DNA of 64,000 bases, from positions 124,001-188,000 of the forward strand of contig NZ_FOMO01000006.1 of NCBI RefSeq assembly GCF_900112645.1. Reading direction: 5' to 3'. The DNA is from Phytopseudomonas straminea. Its GTDB lineage: Bacteria > Pseudomonadota > Gammaproteobacteria > Pseudomonadales > Pseudomonadaceae. Below, piece after piece: positions 10,471-18,847 of this stretch. Numbering within the stretch: the stretch's first letter is position 1; every line of letters begins with the position of its first letter. A model generated the notes under the pieces. The model saw only the letters and a program-made list of their open reading frames with translations. It made no database searches and was not told the DNA's origin. The position numbers and the translations under genes were made by a program.

Positions 10471-11816
10471 CAGGCGATACCCTGCAGGGCGTCGCCGACG
10501 GCGCTGAACACGCGGTCGAGGTCTTCGATTTTGGCGTTGAACATCGGCCCGAACTGCAGGCCGTCGCCGCCGAAGCGCACGTAGAAACCGGCTTTCCACA
10601 GGGCGATGCCGGCCTCGTATGGGCGGATGGTCGGGTCGCCGTCACGGGGCGCCAGCTGGATCGCGCCGGCCAGACCGCAGTTGCGGATGTCGACCACGTG
10701 CTTGGCGCCCTTGAGCCCATGGATGGCGTTCTCGAACTTGGGCGCCAGCTCCGCGGCCTGCTGAATCAGGTTCTCGCGCTTGAGCAGCTCCAGCGAGGCC
10801 AGGCCGGCGGCGCAGGCCACCGGGTGAGCCGAGTAGGTATAGCCGTGGGTGAATTCGATCATGTGCTCGGGCGTCGGCTGGCCCATGAAGGTCTGGTAGA
10901 TCTCGCGGCTGGCGATCACCGCGCCCAGGGGGATGGCGCCGTTGGTGATCTGCTTGGCGACGTTGAGGATGTCCGGCGTCACGCCGAAATACTCGGCGCC
11001 GGTCCACTTGCCCATGCGCCCGAAGGCGGTGATCACTTCGTCGAAGATCAGCAGGATGTTGTGCTGGGTGCAGATCTCGCGCAGGCGCTGCAGGTAGCCT
11101 GCCGGCGGCACGATGACGCCAGCCGAGCCAGACATCGGCTCGACGATCACCGCGGCGATGTTCGAAGCATCGTGCAGTTCGATCAGCTTGAGCAGCTCGT
11201 TGGCCAGCTCGACGCCGCCGGTCTCGGCTGCACCCTTGGTGAACGCCATGCCCGGCTGCAGGGTGTGCGGCAGGTGGTCGACGTCCATCAACTGGCCGTA
11301 CATCTTGCGGTTGCCACTGATGCCACCGAGGCTGGTGCCGGCGATGTTGACGCCGTGGTAGCCACGGGCGCGGCCGATGAACTTGGTCTTGCTGGCCTGG
11401 CCCTTGAGGCGCCAGTAGGCCTTGGCCATCTTCACCGCGGTGTCGGCGCATTCGGAGCCCGAACCGGTGAAGAACACATGGTTGAGCTCGCCCGGCATCA
11501 GGTCGGCCATCTGCTCGGCCAGCTTGAACGACAGCGGGTGGGCGTACTGGAAGCCCGGCGAATAGTCGAGGGTGCCGAGCTGCTTGGCGACCGCTTCCTG
11601 GATCTCCTTGCGGCAATGGCCGGCGCCGCAGGTCCACAGGCCAGACAGGCTGTCGTAGACCTTGCGGCCGGAATCGTCGGTCAGCCAGGCGCCTTCGCCG
11701 GCGACGATGATCCGCGGGTCGCGCTGGAAGCTGCGGTTGGCGGAAAACGGCATCCAGTGGGCGTCCAGCTTCAGCTGGCTGGCCAGGGGCGGCGTAGCGG
11801 TCTGCGGCATGTTCAT
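10470..11816 (-). CDS. bauA: Beta-alanine:pyruvate aminotransferase BauA
   Basis: 448-aa class III, PLP-dependent omega-aminotransferase that converts beta-alanine plus pyruvate to malonate semialdehyde plus alanine, a late step of polyamine catabolism. Seen in the sequence: the GSGSECADTAVKMA cofactor-binding segment, LIFDEVITAFGRMGKW, and the Schiff-base lysine in NVAKQITNGAIPLGAV (near residue 288). First gene of the operon, facing bauR across a 186-nt gap that contains a REP pair. Confidence 0.94.
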   Translation of the reverse strand: MNMPQTATPPLASQLKLDAHWMPFSANRSFQRDPRIIVAGEGAWLTDDSGRKVYDSLSGLWTCGAGHCRKEIQEAVAKQLGTLDYSPGFQYAHPLSFKLAEQMADLMPGELNHVFFTGSGSECADTAVKMAKAYWRLKGQASKTKFIGRARGYHGVNIAGTSLGGISGNRKMYGQLMDVDHLPHTLQPGMAFTKGAAETGGVELANELLKLIELHDASNIAAVIVEPMSGSAGVIVPPAGYLQRLREICTQHNILLIFDEVITAFGRMGKWTGAEYFGVTPDILNVAKQITNGAIPLGAVIASREIYQTFMGQPTPEHMIEFTHGYTYSAHPVACAAGLASLELLKRENLIQQAAELAPKFENAIHGLKGAKHVVDIRNCGLAGAIQLAPRDGDPTIRPYEAGIALWKAGFYVRFGGDGLQFGPMFNAKIEDLDRVFSAVGDALQGIA

Positions 11817-11855
11817 GGCGATGGCCTCGGCATTGGCGGCGTGATCAGGGACAAC

Positions 11856-11912
11856 GTGGGAGCGGCTTTAGCCGCGAGAATCAGCAGCAATCGCGGCTAA
11901 AGCCGCTCCCAC
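11856..11912. repeat. Inverted REP pair (BIME-like) in the bauA-bauR gap
   Basis: Two 22-nt copies (11856-11877 and 11891-11912) of a gtgggagcggctttagccgc unit in opposite orientations, separated by 13 nt. Each copy is palindromic and the pair can form one long hairpin. It lies about 40 nt upstream of the bauA start, between divergent genes, where such elements are uncommon. Confidence 0.85.
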
Positions 11913-12002
11913 AGGTATAGGTCGGTTGTCAGCCAAGGTGCCACAGGCATAAAGTCACTCAAACCTGACTCTTCGAATCCTCAGTTCAATGGTGACTAAA
12001 CA

Positions 12003-12923
12003 ATGAGCGCCCGACGCCCCGAGCCCCTCGCCCAGGTCAGCGACTTCGATATCCGCCTGCTCAAGCTGTTTCGCAGCGTGGTCGAATGCGGCGGTTTCTC
12101 TGCCGCGGAGAGCGTGCTGGGCATTGGCCGTTCGGCGATCAGCCAGCAGATGAGCGACCTGGAACAGCGCCTCGGCCTGCGCCTGTGTCAACGTGGACGC
12201 GCCGGCTTCGCGCTGACCGAGGAAGGCCGCGAGGTGTACCAGTCGACCCAGCAATTGCTGGCGGCGCTGGAGAGCTTCCGCACCGAGGTCAATGGCCTCC
12301 ACCAGCACCTGCGCGGCGAGCTGAACATCGGCCTGACCGACAACCTGGTGACGGTGCCGCACATGCGCATCACCGTCGCCCTCGCCCGCCTCAAGGCGCT
12401 GGGGCCGGACGTGCGGGTGAACATCCGCATGACGCCGCCCAGCGAGGTCGAGCAAGGCGTGCTCGACGGGCGCCTGCATGTCGGCGTGGTGCCAGTGGTT
12501 GGCGGGCTTTCCGGCCTGGATTACCAGCCGCTGTACGACGAGCGCTCGCTGCTTTATTGCGCGGTCGGCCACCCGCTGTTCTACGTCGATGATCGCGAGT
12601 TGCCGGACGAGCGCCTCAACGCCCAGGACGCCATCGCGCCGACCTTCCGCCTGCCGCCGGAGATCCAGAACCATTACGGCGTGCTCAACTGTACGGCCAG
12701 CGCCTCGGACCGCGAAGGCATGGCGTTTCTGATCCTCACCGGGCGCTATATCGGCTACCTGCCGGATCACTATGCCGAGGCATGGATCAAGGAGGGCCGC
12801 CTGCGCGCACTGAAGGCCAGCACGCGCTTCTACGACATAAGCCTGGCTTCGGTGACCCGCAAGGGCCGCCGGCCCCATCTGGTGCTGGAGAGTTTCCTGC
12901 AGGAATTGGCGGCCAGCGCTTGA
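12003..12923 (+). CDS. bauR: LysR-type transcriptional regulator BauR
   Basis: 306-aa LysR family regulator. The N-terminal winged HTH (residues about 15-75) has the typical FSAAESVLGIGRSAISQQMSDLEQRLGLRLCQR helix pair, followed by an effector-binding periplasmic-protein-like domain. It is divergently transcribed from bauA, the arrangement of PA0133 (bauR) and PA0132 in P. aeruginosa, so it probably activates the bau operon in response to beta-alanine. It starts at an ATG overlapping a TGA (caatgag); no strong Shine-Dalgarno is visible. Confidence 0.9.
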   Translation: MSARRPEPLAQVSDFDIRLLKLFRSVVECGGFSAAESVLGIGRSAISQQMSDLEQRLGLRLCQRGRAGFALTEEGREVYQSTQQLLAALESFRTEVNGLHQHLRGELNIGLTDNLVTVPHMRITVALARLKALGPDVRVNIRMTPPSEVEQGVLDGRLHVGVVPVVGGLSGLDYQPLYDERSLLYCAVGHPLFYVDDRELPDERLNAQDAIAPTFRLPPEIQNHYGVLNCTASASDREGMAFLILTGRYIGYLPDHYAEAWIKEGRLRALKASTRFYDISLASVTRKGRRPHLVLESFLQELAASA

Positions 12924-12948
12924 AGCGCGCTCAGGCCCGAGTGGTGCT

Positions 12949-13317
12949 TCAGCCCTTGAGCGGGTCGTGCCCCCAGTTCATCAGCGACTGGCGCCAGCGG
13001 CTGTCCTTCACATCGCCGTCCGGGCGCTGTTTGAGATGGCGGTGCACGTAGCCGATCACCTTGCGCATCGCCTGGTAGTCGTCCGCCTCCAATTGGGCGA
13101 CGCGTTTGCCCTTGATCTGCAGAATGCGCTCGCCCATCTGGTGGCCGACCGACTTGCCGTCGCGGCTGGACTCGACCTTGCGCCCGCCCTTGGTCATGCC
13201 CACGCGCTTGCTGTCGGCGGCCTGCAACCAGCGGCGCAGGCGTGACGGCGGCATGTTCACCGCCGCCTTGAAATCACTGCGGATGGCTTTCTTCTGCGCC
13301 TCGTTCAACTCGCTCAT
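12949..13317 (-). CDS. DUF3140 family protein
   Basis: 122-aa, basic, cytoplasmic protein of unknown function. Recognisable features are LRRWLQAADSKRVGMT, GHQMGERIL and a C-terminal RWRQSLMNWGHDPLKG, consistent with DUF3140. Its ATG overlaps the stop of the upstream gene (ATGA), indicating a two-gene operon with the DUF5872 protein. Possibly DNA-binding given its charge, but that is inference. Confidence 0.8.
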   Translation of the reverse strand: MSELNEAQKKAIRSDFKAAVNMPPSRLRRWLQAADSKRVGMTKGGRKVESSRDGKSVGHQMGERILQIKGKRVAQLEADDYQAMRKVIGYVHRHLKQRPDGDVKDSRWRQSLMNWGHDPLKG

Positions 13318-13832
13318 TTGCCGCCCTCCTTTTCCAGCGCTTTGACCAGCTCATCCTTCTTCATCCGTGAGCGGCCACGAATGTTCTTGCTCGCGGCGCG
13401 CTTCATCAGTTCGGCCTTGGTCAGCCCGCTCAGCGCTGGCGTGCGGTGGTTGGCGGCCTTCTCGGCGACATCTTTCGGCTGCTTGGAGTGCTGGCGCCCG
13501 GCGCGGCTGTCCGCACGTTTCTTGCGGGTGCTGCGCGCGTAGTCCTTGTTGCTCAGTTCATCGCGGGCGTTCTTGGGCAGGTAGCGTTCGCCGGTTTCGC
13601 CAGAGGGCTTGCCGGACTTGGTGTCCCAGTCCTGCTCGGTCCACTGGTGCAGGTGGTTGTCGGCATCCTTGCCGCCCTCGTAACCGCCGCCCTCTTGCTG
13701 GTAGAGCTGCACGGCGAGCTGCGCCTTGCGTGCCGACCACTGGCCGGGCTTGCCGCCCTTGTCGCCGTTGGTGACGCGTTTTTTCACCTTGTCCCACAGC
13801 TTCGGATCGGTCTTCTTCGCGGTGCTGCTCAT
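13314..13832 (-). CDS. DUF5872-type protein with C-terminal Rho_N/SAP-like motif
   Basis: 172-aa, very basic and hydrophilic protein. The N-terminal half (DPKLWDKVKKRV, KPGQWSARKAQLAVQLYQQ, WTEQDWDT) matches the DUF5872 pattern. The last 35 residues (LTKAELMKRAASKNIRGRSRM) look like a Rho N-terminal/SAP helix-extended-loop-helix motif that binds nucleic acids. An upstream in-frame extension to 13940 is rejected. It is coupled to the DUF3140 gene. A nucleic-acid-associated or stress role is plausible but unproven. Confidence 0.78.
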   Translation of the reverse strand: MSSTAKKTDPKLWDKVKKRVTNGDKGGKPGQWSARKAQLAVQLYQQEGGGYEGGKDADNHLHQWTEQDWDTKSGKPSGETGERYLPKNARDELSNKDYARSTRKKRADSRAGRQHSKQPKDVAEKAANHRTPALSGLTKAELMKRAASKNIRGRSRMKKDELVKALEKEGGK

Positions 13833-14029
13833 GGGGCGTCCTCGATGACTGTCCTGATAGATGACCGCCGCACTGCGAACACCGTTGCCCCTGACGGACA
13901 GACGGAACGCCAGCCGCCGCGCAGCGCTCTGAGGACACACCAGGTAACAAGTAACCCGGGGCTAGGGGCCGGTCGGTCGAGGTGGACGACTAGTCTCATC
14001 TGCCTACCCCTTTTCGTATGGAGCCCGCC

Positions 14030-14953
14030 ATGCCCAGCCGTCGCCATTTCCTGCAGGGCAGCGCTGCCCTGATGACGCTCGCGGCCAGCAGCCAACTGCT
14101 GCCCGGTTTCGCCTTCGCCGCCAACCCTGCCGCGGTGCTGCAGCGCAAGATCCCGTCCAGCGGCGAGAGCCTGCCGGTGATCGGCCTCGGCACGTCGCAG
14201 ACCTTCAACGTGAGCCTCGACAACGCCGGCCTGAAACCCCTTGACGAGGTAGTGCGCGCCTTTATCAACGGTGGCGGCACGCTGATCGATACCGCACCCA
14301 GCTATGGCCGGGCCGAGGCAGTGACCGGCGAGCTGCTCAAGCGCACCAAAACCCAGGGCAAGGCGTTTCTCGCCTCCAAGCTGTCGAGCACCGGGCGCGA
14401 GCGCGGTCTGGCGCAGTTCGAGGCCAGCCTCAAGGCGCTGCAGACCGACAAGATGGACCTCCTGCAAGTGCACAACCTGCAGGACACCACCACCCAGTTG
14501 GCCCTGGCCCGCGAGCTGCGTGCACAGGGCAAGGTGCGCTACATAGGCATCACCCATTACATCGAGTCGGCCCATGACGATCTGCTCGCCGTGCTGGCCA
14601 AGGAGAAGGTCGACTTCGTGCAGCTCAATTATTCGGTGGGCGAGCGCAATGCCGAGAAACGCCTGTTGCCCTACTGCCGCGACAACGGCATCGCCACGCT
14701 GATCAACCGGCCGTTCCAGCGCGCGCAGCTGCTCGGCAAGGTCAAGGGCAAACCGCTGCCGGAATGGGCCAACGAGATCGACGCGACCTCCTGGGCGCAG
14801 TTGCTGCTCAAGTTCATCCTCGCCGACGAGGCCGTGACGGCGGTGATTCCGGCCACCTCCAACCCGCGCTACATGGTCGACAACCTCAAGGCCGGCCAGG
14901 GTCGCCTGCCCAATGCCGAGCAGCGCGAGCGCATCGTCCAGGCGTTCAGCTGA
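14030..14953 (+). CDS. Tat-exported aldo/keto reductase
   Basis: 307-aa NADPH-dependent aldo/keto reductase superfamily member. The N-terminus carries a twin-arginine signal (SRRHFLQG, then hydrophobic to about residue 32, ...FAFAANP), so the enzyme is likely exported folded with its cofactor. AKR features are GLGTSQTFN, the catalytic DTAPSYGRAE (Asp, Tyr), the Lys in ASKLSS, and HYIESAHDD. GGAG 8 nt upstream supports the ATG at 14030. The substrate is unknown. It stands alone on the plus strand. Confidence 0.86.
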   Translation: MPSRRHFLQGSAALMTLAASSQLLPGFAFAANPAAVLQRKIPSSGESLPVIGLGTSQTFNVSLDNAGLKPLDEVVRAFINGGGTLIDTAPSYGRAEAVTGELLKRTKTQGKAFLASKLSSTGRERGLAQFEASLKALQTDKMDLLQVHNLQDTTTQLALARELRAQGKVRYIGITHYIESAHDDLLAVLAKEKVDFVQLNYSVGERNAEKRLLPYCRDNGIATLINRPFQRAQLLGKVKGKPLPEWANEIDATSWAQLLLKFILADEAVTAVIPATSNPRYMVDNLKAGQGRLPNAEQRERIVQAFS

Positions 14954-15061
14954 TCCGCAGGGTTTGCGCGGACATACACTGGGTTTCCACGGCGCTTGTC
15001 ACACCCGCTACGGTGGAGTATTTCTCACCCGCTGAGTCCTCGATACCACGGAAGCCCTTTG

Positions 15062-15721
15062 ATGCCCCCCGACGTCACCGCTCCACGCGCCACCACTGGC
15101 AAACCGACTGGCCGCATCCGGCAGAAGAACGAAGAAGCGATCATCGCCGCCGCCGTAGACCAGTTTGCCCGCCACGGCTTCAAGGGCACCAGCATGAACA
15201 CCATCGCCCAGGCGGTAGGCCTGCCCAAGGCCAACCTGCATTACTACTTCAGCAGCAAGCAGGGTCTGTACCTGGCCGTGCTAAGCAACATCCTGGAGAT
15301 GTGGGACAGCGCCTTCGACAGCATGAGCGTCGATGACGACCCGGCCGAGGCGCTGGAGCGCTATATCCGCGCCAAACTGGAATTCTCGCGCCGTTACCCG
15401 AAAGCCTCGCGGGTGTTCGCCATGGAAGTGATCAGCGGCGGCGCCTTTCTGTCCCAACACCTCGGCGCGGATCAGCAGGGCTGGTTCCGCGAGCGCGCGG
15501 CGATCTTCGAGCAGTGGATCGCGGCCGGCAAGATGGACGCCGTCGACCCCACCAACCTGATCTTCATGATCTGGAGCAGCACTCAGTATCACGCCGACTT
15601 CGCCTCGGAGATCTGCCGGGTCACCGGGCGCTCGCGCCTGACCAAGCCCGACTATCAGGCCGCGGCGGACAACATGGTGCGCATCATCCTCAAGGGTTGC
15701 GGGCTGAAGCCGAGCGTCTGA
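15062..15721 (+). CDS. TetR family regulator, RutR-like
   Basis: 219-aa TetR regulator. The HTH (residues about 19-65) contains FARHGFKGTSMNTIAQAVGLPKANLHYYFSSKQGLY, and the C-terminal domain has LIFMIWSSTQYHADFAS, nearly the E. coli RutR sequence from memory. RutR senses uracil, but no rut pyrimidine-degradation genes lie nearby, so the ligand is uncertain. The start is set at 15062; upstream codons to 14996 look non-coding. The stop overlaps the start of yigZ (TGATG). Confidence 0.87.
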   Translation: MPPDVTAPRATTGKPTGRIRQKNEEAIIAAAVDQFARHGFKGTSMNTIAQAVGLPKANLHYYFSSKQGLYLAVLSNILEMWDSAFDSMSVDDDPAEALERYIRAKLEFSRRYPKASRVFAMEVISGGAFLSQHLGADQQGWFRERAAIFEQWIAAGKMDAVDPTNLIFMIWSSTQYHADFASEICRVTGRSRLTKPDYQAAADNMVRIILKGCGLKPSV

Positions 15722-16308
15722 TGCCCTACCTGCTACTCGCCCCTTGCGATTACCGCGAGGAGATCCGCAAGAGCCGCTTTCTCGCACGGGCCCGCGCCAT
15801 CACCAGCGCGGCCGATGCTCAGGCGTTCATCGACGAAGTCAGCGACCCGGCCGCCTCGCACAACTGCTGGGCCTGGAAGCTCGGTCAGCAATACCGCTTC
15901 AGCGACGATGGCGAACCCGGCGGCACTGCCGGCCGACCGATTCTCGCCGCCATCGAGGGCCAGGGCTTCGATGGCGTGGCCGTGGTGGTGACACGCTGGT
16001 ACGGCGGCATCCAGCTCGGCACCGGCGGCCTGGCCCGCGCCTACGGCGGCAGCGCCAACAAGTGCCTGCAGAACGCCGAGCGCCAGGAGCAGGTGCCGCG
16101 CACCGCCTGCACCTGCCATTGCGGCTTCGCCGAACTGGCGCTGCTCAAATCACGCCTGGCCGAATTCGACGCCGTGCTGGAACAGGAAAACTTCGATGCC
16201 GAAGGCGCCGAACTGCACCTGGCCGTGCCACAAGCGCAGATCGAAGGCCTGCAACGCCTGCTTGCCGACATCAGCCGCGGGCGCAGTAGACTGCGCATCA
16301 TCGAGTGA
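15721..16308 (+). CDS. yigZ: YigZ/IMPACT family protein
   Basis: 195-aa cytoplasmic protein of the YigZ (UPF0029/IMPACT) family. The signature DDGEPGGTAGRPIL, followed by VVTRWYGGIQLGTGGLARAYG, is the family hallmark. It has an N-terminal IMPACT domain and a C-terminal ferredoxin-like DUF1949 domain. Eukaryotic homologues modulate translation control, but the bacterial role is undefined. It is coupled to the RutR-like gene by a TGATG overlap. Confidence 0.9.
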   Translation: MPYLLLAPCDYREEIRKSRFLARARAITSAADAQAFIDEVSDPAASHNCWAWKLGQQYRFSDDGEPGGTAGRPILAAIEGQGFDGVAVVVTRWYGGIQLGTGGLARAYGGSANKCLQNAERQEQVPRTACTCHCGFAELALLKSRLAEFDAVLEQENFDAEGAELHLAVPQAQIEGLQRLLADISRGRSRLRIIE

Positions 16309-16335
16309 CCATCGCCCACTTGCCATGGAGCCGCC

Positions 16336-17268
16336 ATGAAGCCCCATCTGCTGATTCTCAACCCGCTCAGTGACGCCAGCCTGGCGCGCATCGCCGAACA
16401 CTATCAGATCACCCATGCACCGAATGCCGAGGCCCGCGAGGCGGCCATCGTCGAGCACGGCGCAAGCATCGAAGCAGTGCTGACCATCGGCACCATCGGC
16501 CTGACTGGCGAGGAAATCGCACGCCTGCCCAAACTGCGCTTCGTCGGCACCCTGGGTGTGGGTTATGAAAAGGTCGATATCGAAGCCGCCCGCGCTCGCG
16601 GCATCGCCCTGAGCAACGGCGCAGGCAGTAACGCTGTCTGCGTCGCCGACCACGCCATGGCCCTGCTGCTGGCGGCGATCCGCGACGTACGCCGCCTGGA
16701 CAACGCCTGCCGCGCGGGCATCTGGCGCGACGCCCTGCCGATGACCGACGGCGTCAGCGGCAAGCGCCTGGGGATTCTTGGCCTCGGCGCCATCGGCGAA
16801 CAGCTCGCCCGCCGCGCGGCGGCCTTCGATATGCCGGTGGGCTACCACAATCGCTCACCAAAAGCGGACAGCCCGCACCGCTACTTCGCCAGCGTGCGGG
16901 AATTGGCCGAGTGGTGCGACTGTCTGGTGGTCGCCATCCCCGGCGGCGTCGCGACTCATCACCTGGTGAATGCCGAAGTGCTGGATGCGCTGGGGTCGCA
17001 GGGTTATCTGGTCAACGTGGCGCGCGGCAGCGTGGTGGACACCGCTGCATTGGGCACCGCACTGCGCGAAAAACGCATCCGCGCCGCGGCGCTGGACGTG
17101 TACGAAAGCGAGCCGCTGCCGCCCACTGAACTACTCGACCTCGATAACCTGACCATCACCCCGCACGTCGGCGGCAACTCACCCCAGGCGCTGGAGCAGT
17201 CGCTGTCGCAGTTTCTCGACAATATTGGTCGGCATTTTCGGGGAGAGGCGTTGCTGACGCCGATCTAA
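16336..17268 (+). CDS. D-isomer-specific 2-hydroxyacid dehydrogenase
   Basis: 310-aa NAD(P)-dependent oxidoreductase, probably reducing glyoxylate or hydroxypyruvate. The Rossmann motif GILGLGAIGEQLARR is at about residues 148-162; the catalytic Arg is in NVARGSVVD, the Glu in LDVYESEPLPP, and the His in TPHVGGNS. It starts 27 nt after yigZ, behind GGAGCCGCC. Substrate preference cannot be read from sequence. Confidence 0.9.
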   Translation: MKPHLLILNPLSDASLARIAEHYQITHAPNAEAREAAIVEHGASIEAVLTIGTIGLTGEEIARLPKLRFVGTLGVGYEKVDIEAARARGIALSNGAGSNAVCVADHAMALLLAAIRDVRRLDNACRAGIWRDALPMTDGVSGKRLGILGLGAIGEQLARRAAAFDMPVGYHNRSPKADSPHRYFASVRELAEWCDCLVVAIPGGVATHHLVNAEVLDALGSQGYLVNVARGSVVDTAALGTALREKRIRAAALDVYESEPLPPTELLDLDNLTITPHVGGNSPQALEQSLSQFLDNIGRHFRGEALLTPI

Positions 17269-17325
17269 GCTGGGCATGGATTGGCTGCAGGCGGGTGAAC
17301 TAATCCCCTCACCCGTTAAAAAATT

Positions 17326-17458
17326 GGTGGGCTATCGCCCACCCTACGATTGAACAATGTGGGTTCCCACTGGGTAATAGACCGTAGGATGGGTGCAACC
17401 CATCACCTAAAAATGCCCAGCTCGTAGGGTAGCTAGGGCTGCGTAGGTGCAACCCATC
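17326..17458. repeat. Cluster of REP-like hairpins (cgtaggRtggg family)
   Basis: Three related hairpins and a short palindrome fill the gap between the dehydrogenase and the lipoprotein gene: 17326-17348 (ggtgggc..gcccaccctacg), 17359-17370 (GTGGGTTCCCAC), 17383-17404 (cgtaggatgggtgcaacccatc), and a diverged copy at 17423-17458. The tag cgtaggGtgg also occurs in the inverted repeats at 6671 and 8074. No gene is seen here. Confidence 0.75.
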
Positions 17459-17487
17459 AAAAACCACCCGCGCCCGATCAAAGCACC

Positions 17488-17781
17488 CTACCCGCCCCCA
17501 CTCACCTGCAACCCAATCCCCAGCGCCTTGGCCAGGGATAGCGGCAACAGCAAGGTATCGAGCAAGGCGCTGGCCGGCAGATCGACGCCGGCGTAGCGCG
17601 GCGCCTCGGCACCGAAGCGCTCCACTGGGCAGCAACCGCCCTGCAGCGCGTACCAGTCCAGCCGAGTGCCGGCATATACCACCGGCGCGCCCGGTTTGTT
17701 GGCATCCAGCGTGCGCGCGGTGGCGCAGCCGCCGAGTTGCAGGCAGGCGAGCAGCAGGAGCCAGCCGGCGTACTTATTCAT
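17488..17781 (-). CDS. Small YceK/YidQ-like lipoprotein
   Basis: 97-aa predicted lipoprotein. The signal peptide [19 protein letters not shown] ends in a lipobox (LGGC), with Cys19 as the lipidated residue. The mature part ([32 protein letters not shown]) matches the YceK/YidQ (DUF1375) pattern. Its ATG at 17781 overlaps the 3' end of ubiX by 8 nt; an in-frame GTG at 17787 is an alternative. Function unknown. Confidence 0.82.
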   Translation of the reverse strand: MNKYAGWLLLLACLQLGGCATARTLDANKPGAPVVYAGTRLDWYALQGGCCPVERFGAEAPRYAGVDLPASALLDTLLLPLSLAKALGIGLQVSGGG

Positions 17782-18406
17782 CGCCACTGTTGAGATGATG
17801 CTCGCCCCAGCGCGGCAGCATGTCCTGGGGGATATTCAGGCAGTTGAGGATGCGCGCGACGATGAAGTCGACCAGGTCATCCACAGTTTGCGGCTGGTGA
17901 TAGAAGCCCGGCGAGGCCGGCAGGATGGTCACGCCCAGGTTGGAGAGCTTGAGCATGTGCTCCAGATGAATGCTCGAATAGGGCGCCTCGCGCGGCACCA
18001 CAATCAGTTGGCGGCGCTCCTTGAGGGCCACATCGGCGGCGCGCTCGATCAGGTTGTTGCAGGCACCGGTGGCAATGGCCGACAGGGTGCCGGTGCTGCA
18101 CGGCACCACCACCATGGCCGACGGCGCGCCGGAGCCGGAAGCCACCGGCGCCATCCAGTCCTCTTTGCCGTAGACGCGAATCTGCCCGTCGGTGGCGCCG
18201 GTGTATTCGGTCAGAAAGGCCTGCATGGCCTGGGGCTTGGCTGGCAGGTTGACGTCCGTCTCGGTGGCCATCACCAGTTGCGCAGCCTTGGAGATCAGAA
18301 AGTGCACTTCCCGATCCTCGCGCACCAGGCAATCGAGCAGGCGCAGGCCGTACTGGGCGCCCGAGGCGCCGGTCATAGCAAGGGTGATACGTTCAGGGCC
18401 GCTCAT
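17774..18406 (-). CDS. ubiX: Flavin prenyltransferase UbiX
   Basis: 210-aa enzyme that prenylates FMN to give the prFMN cofactor of the UbiD decarboxylase in ubiquinone synthesis. The N-terminal [19 protein letters not shown] binds [19 protein letters not shown] and the C-terminal [16 protein letters not shown] are family signatures. Length is normal. It lies in a minus-strand run mpl - small membrane protein - ubiX - lipoprotein. The mpl/ubiX neighbourhood is also conserved in P. aeruginosa. Confidence 0.95.
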   Translation of the reverse strand: MSGPERITLAMTGASGAQYGLRLLDCLVREDREVHFLISKAAQLVMATETDVNLPAKPQAMQAFLTEYTGATDGQIRVYGKEDWMAPVASGSGAPSAMVVVPCSTGTLSAIATGACNNLIERAADVALKERRQLIVVPREAPYSSIHLEHMLKLSNLGVTILPASPGFYHQPQTVDDLVDFIVARILNCLNIPQDMLPRWGEHHLNSGDE

Positions 18407-18842
18407 CTATAAACTCCTTGGGAAGGGATCGGGCTCTGGCTTGCAGCAGGCCGCCAAACAAAGCAAACAGGTTGATGCCCAGGTAGATACTCCCCCCGAG
18501 TACGTCTTCACTATGGTCACGCAGGCTGTCGATCAGCAGATAGATGACCCATAAGACCACGCCACCTTGCAGCCACAAGCAAAAGCGCACCAACCGAGGC
18601 GTGCCCCAGCGCACCAGCAAGAAACACAATATGGGGGCATAAATGATAAGCAAGGCGGGAATCGCGATCGCCTCCAGGAACATATCCGGTTTCATGATCA
18701 CAAGGCCGAACGTGCTGAGCACGACAAAACCCGTATAGAGCAGATTGGGCAGCTGATAAAACCAACGCAGACCGCGAGTCCCGGGCATTGCCTCTGCAAC
18801 AGTCGAACTGCTGGGCGGGCGATAGGGATTGAAGTCGCTCAT
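18393..18842 (-). CDS. Four-helix small membrane protein, unknown function
   Basis: 149-aa protein with an N-terminal proline-rich cytoplasmic stretch ([14 protein letters not shown]) and about four hydrophobic segments ([67 protein letters not shown]). Overlaps ubiX by 14 nt and follows mpl closely. The NPYxPP start is common in small Pseudomonas membrane proteins. No function assigned. Confidence 0.75.
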   Translation of the reverse strand: MSDFNPYRPPSSSTVAEAMPGTRGLRWFYQLPNLLYTGFVVLSTFGLVIMKPDMFLEAIAIPALLIIYAPILCFLLVRWGTPRLVRFCLWLQGGVVLWVIYLLIDSLRDHSEDVLGGSIYLGINLFALFGGLLQARARSLPKEFIDERP

Positions 18843-18847
18843 GTCCA

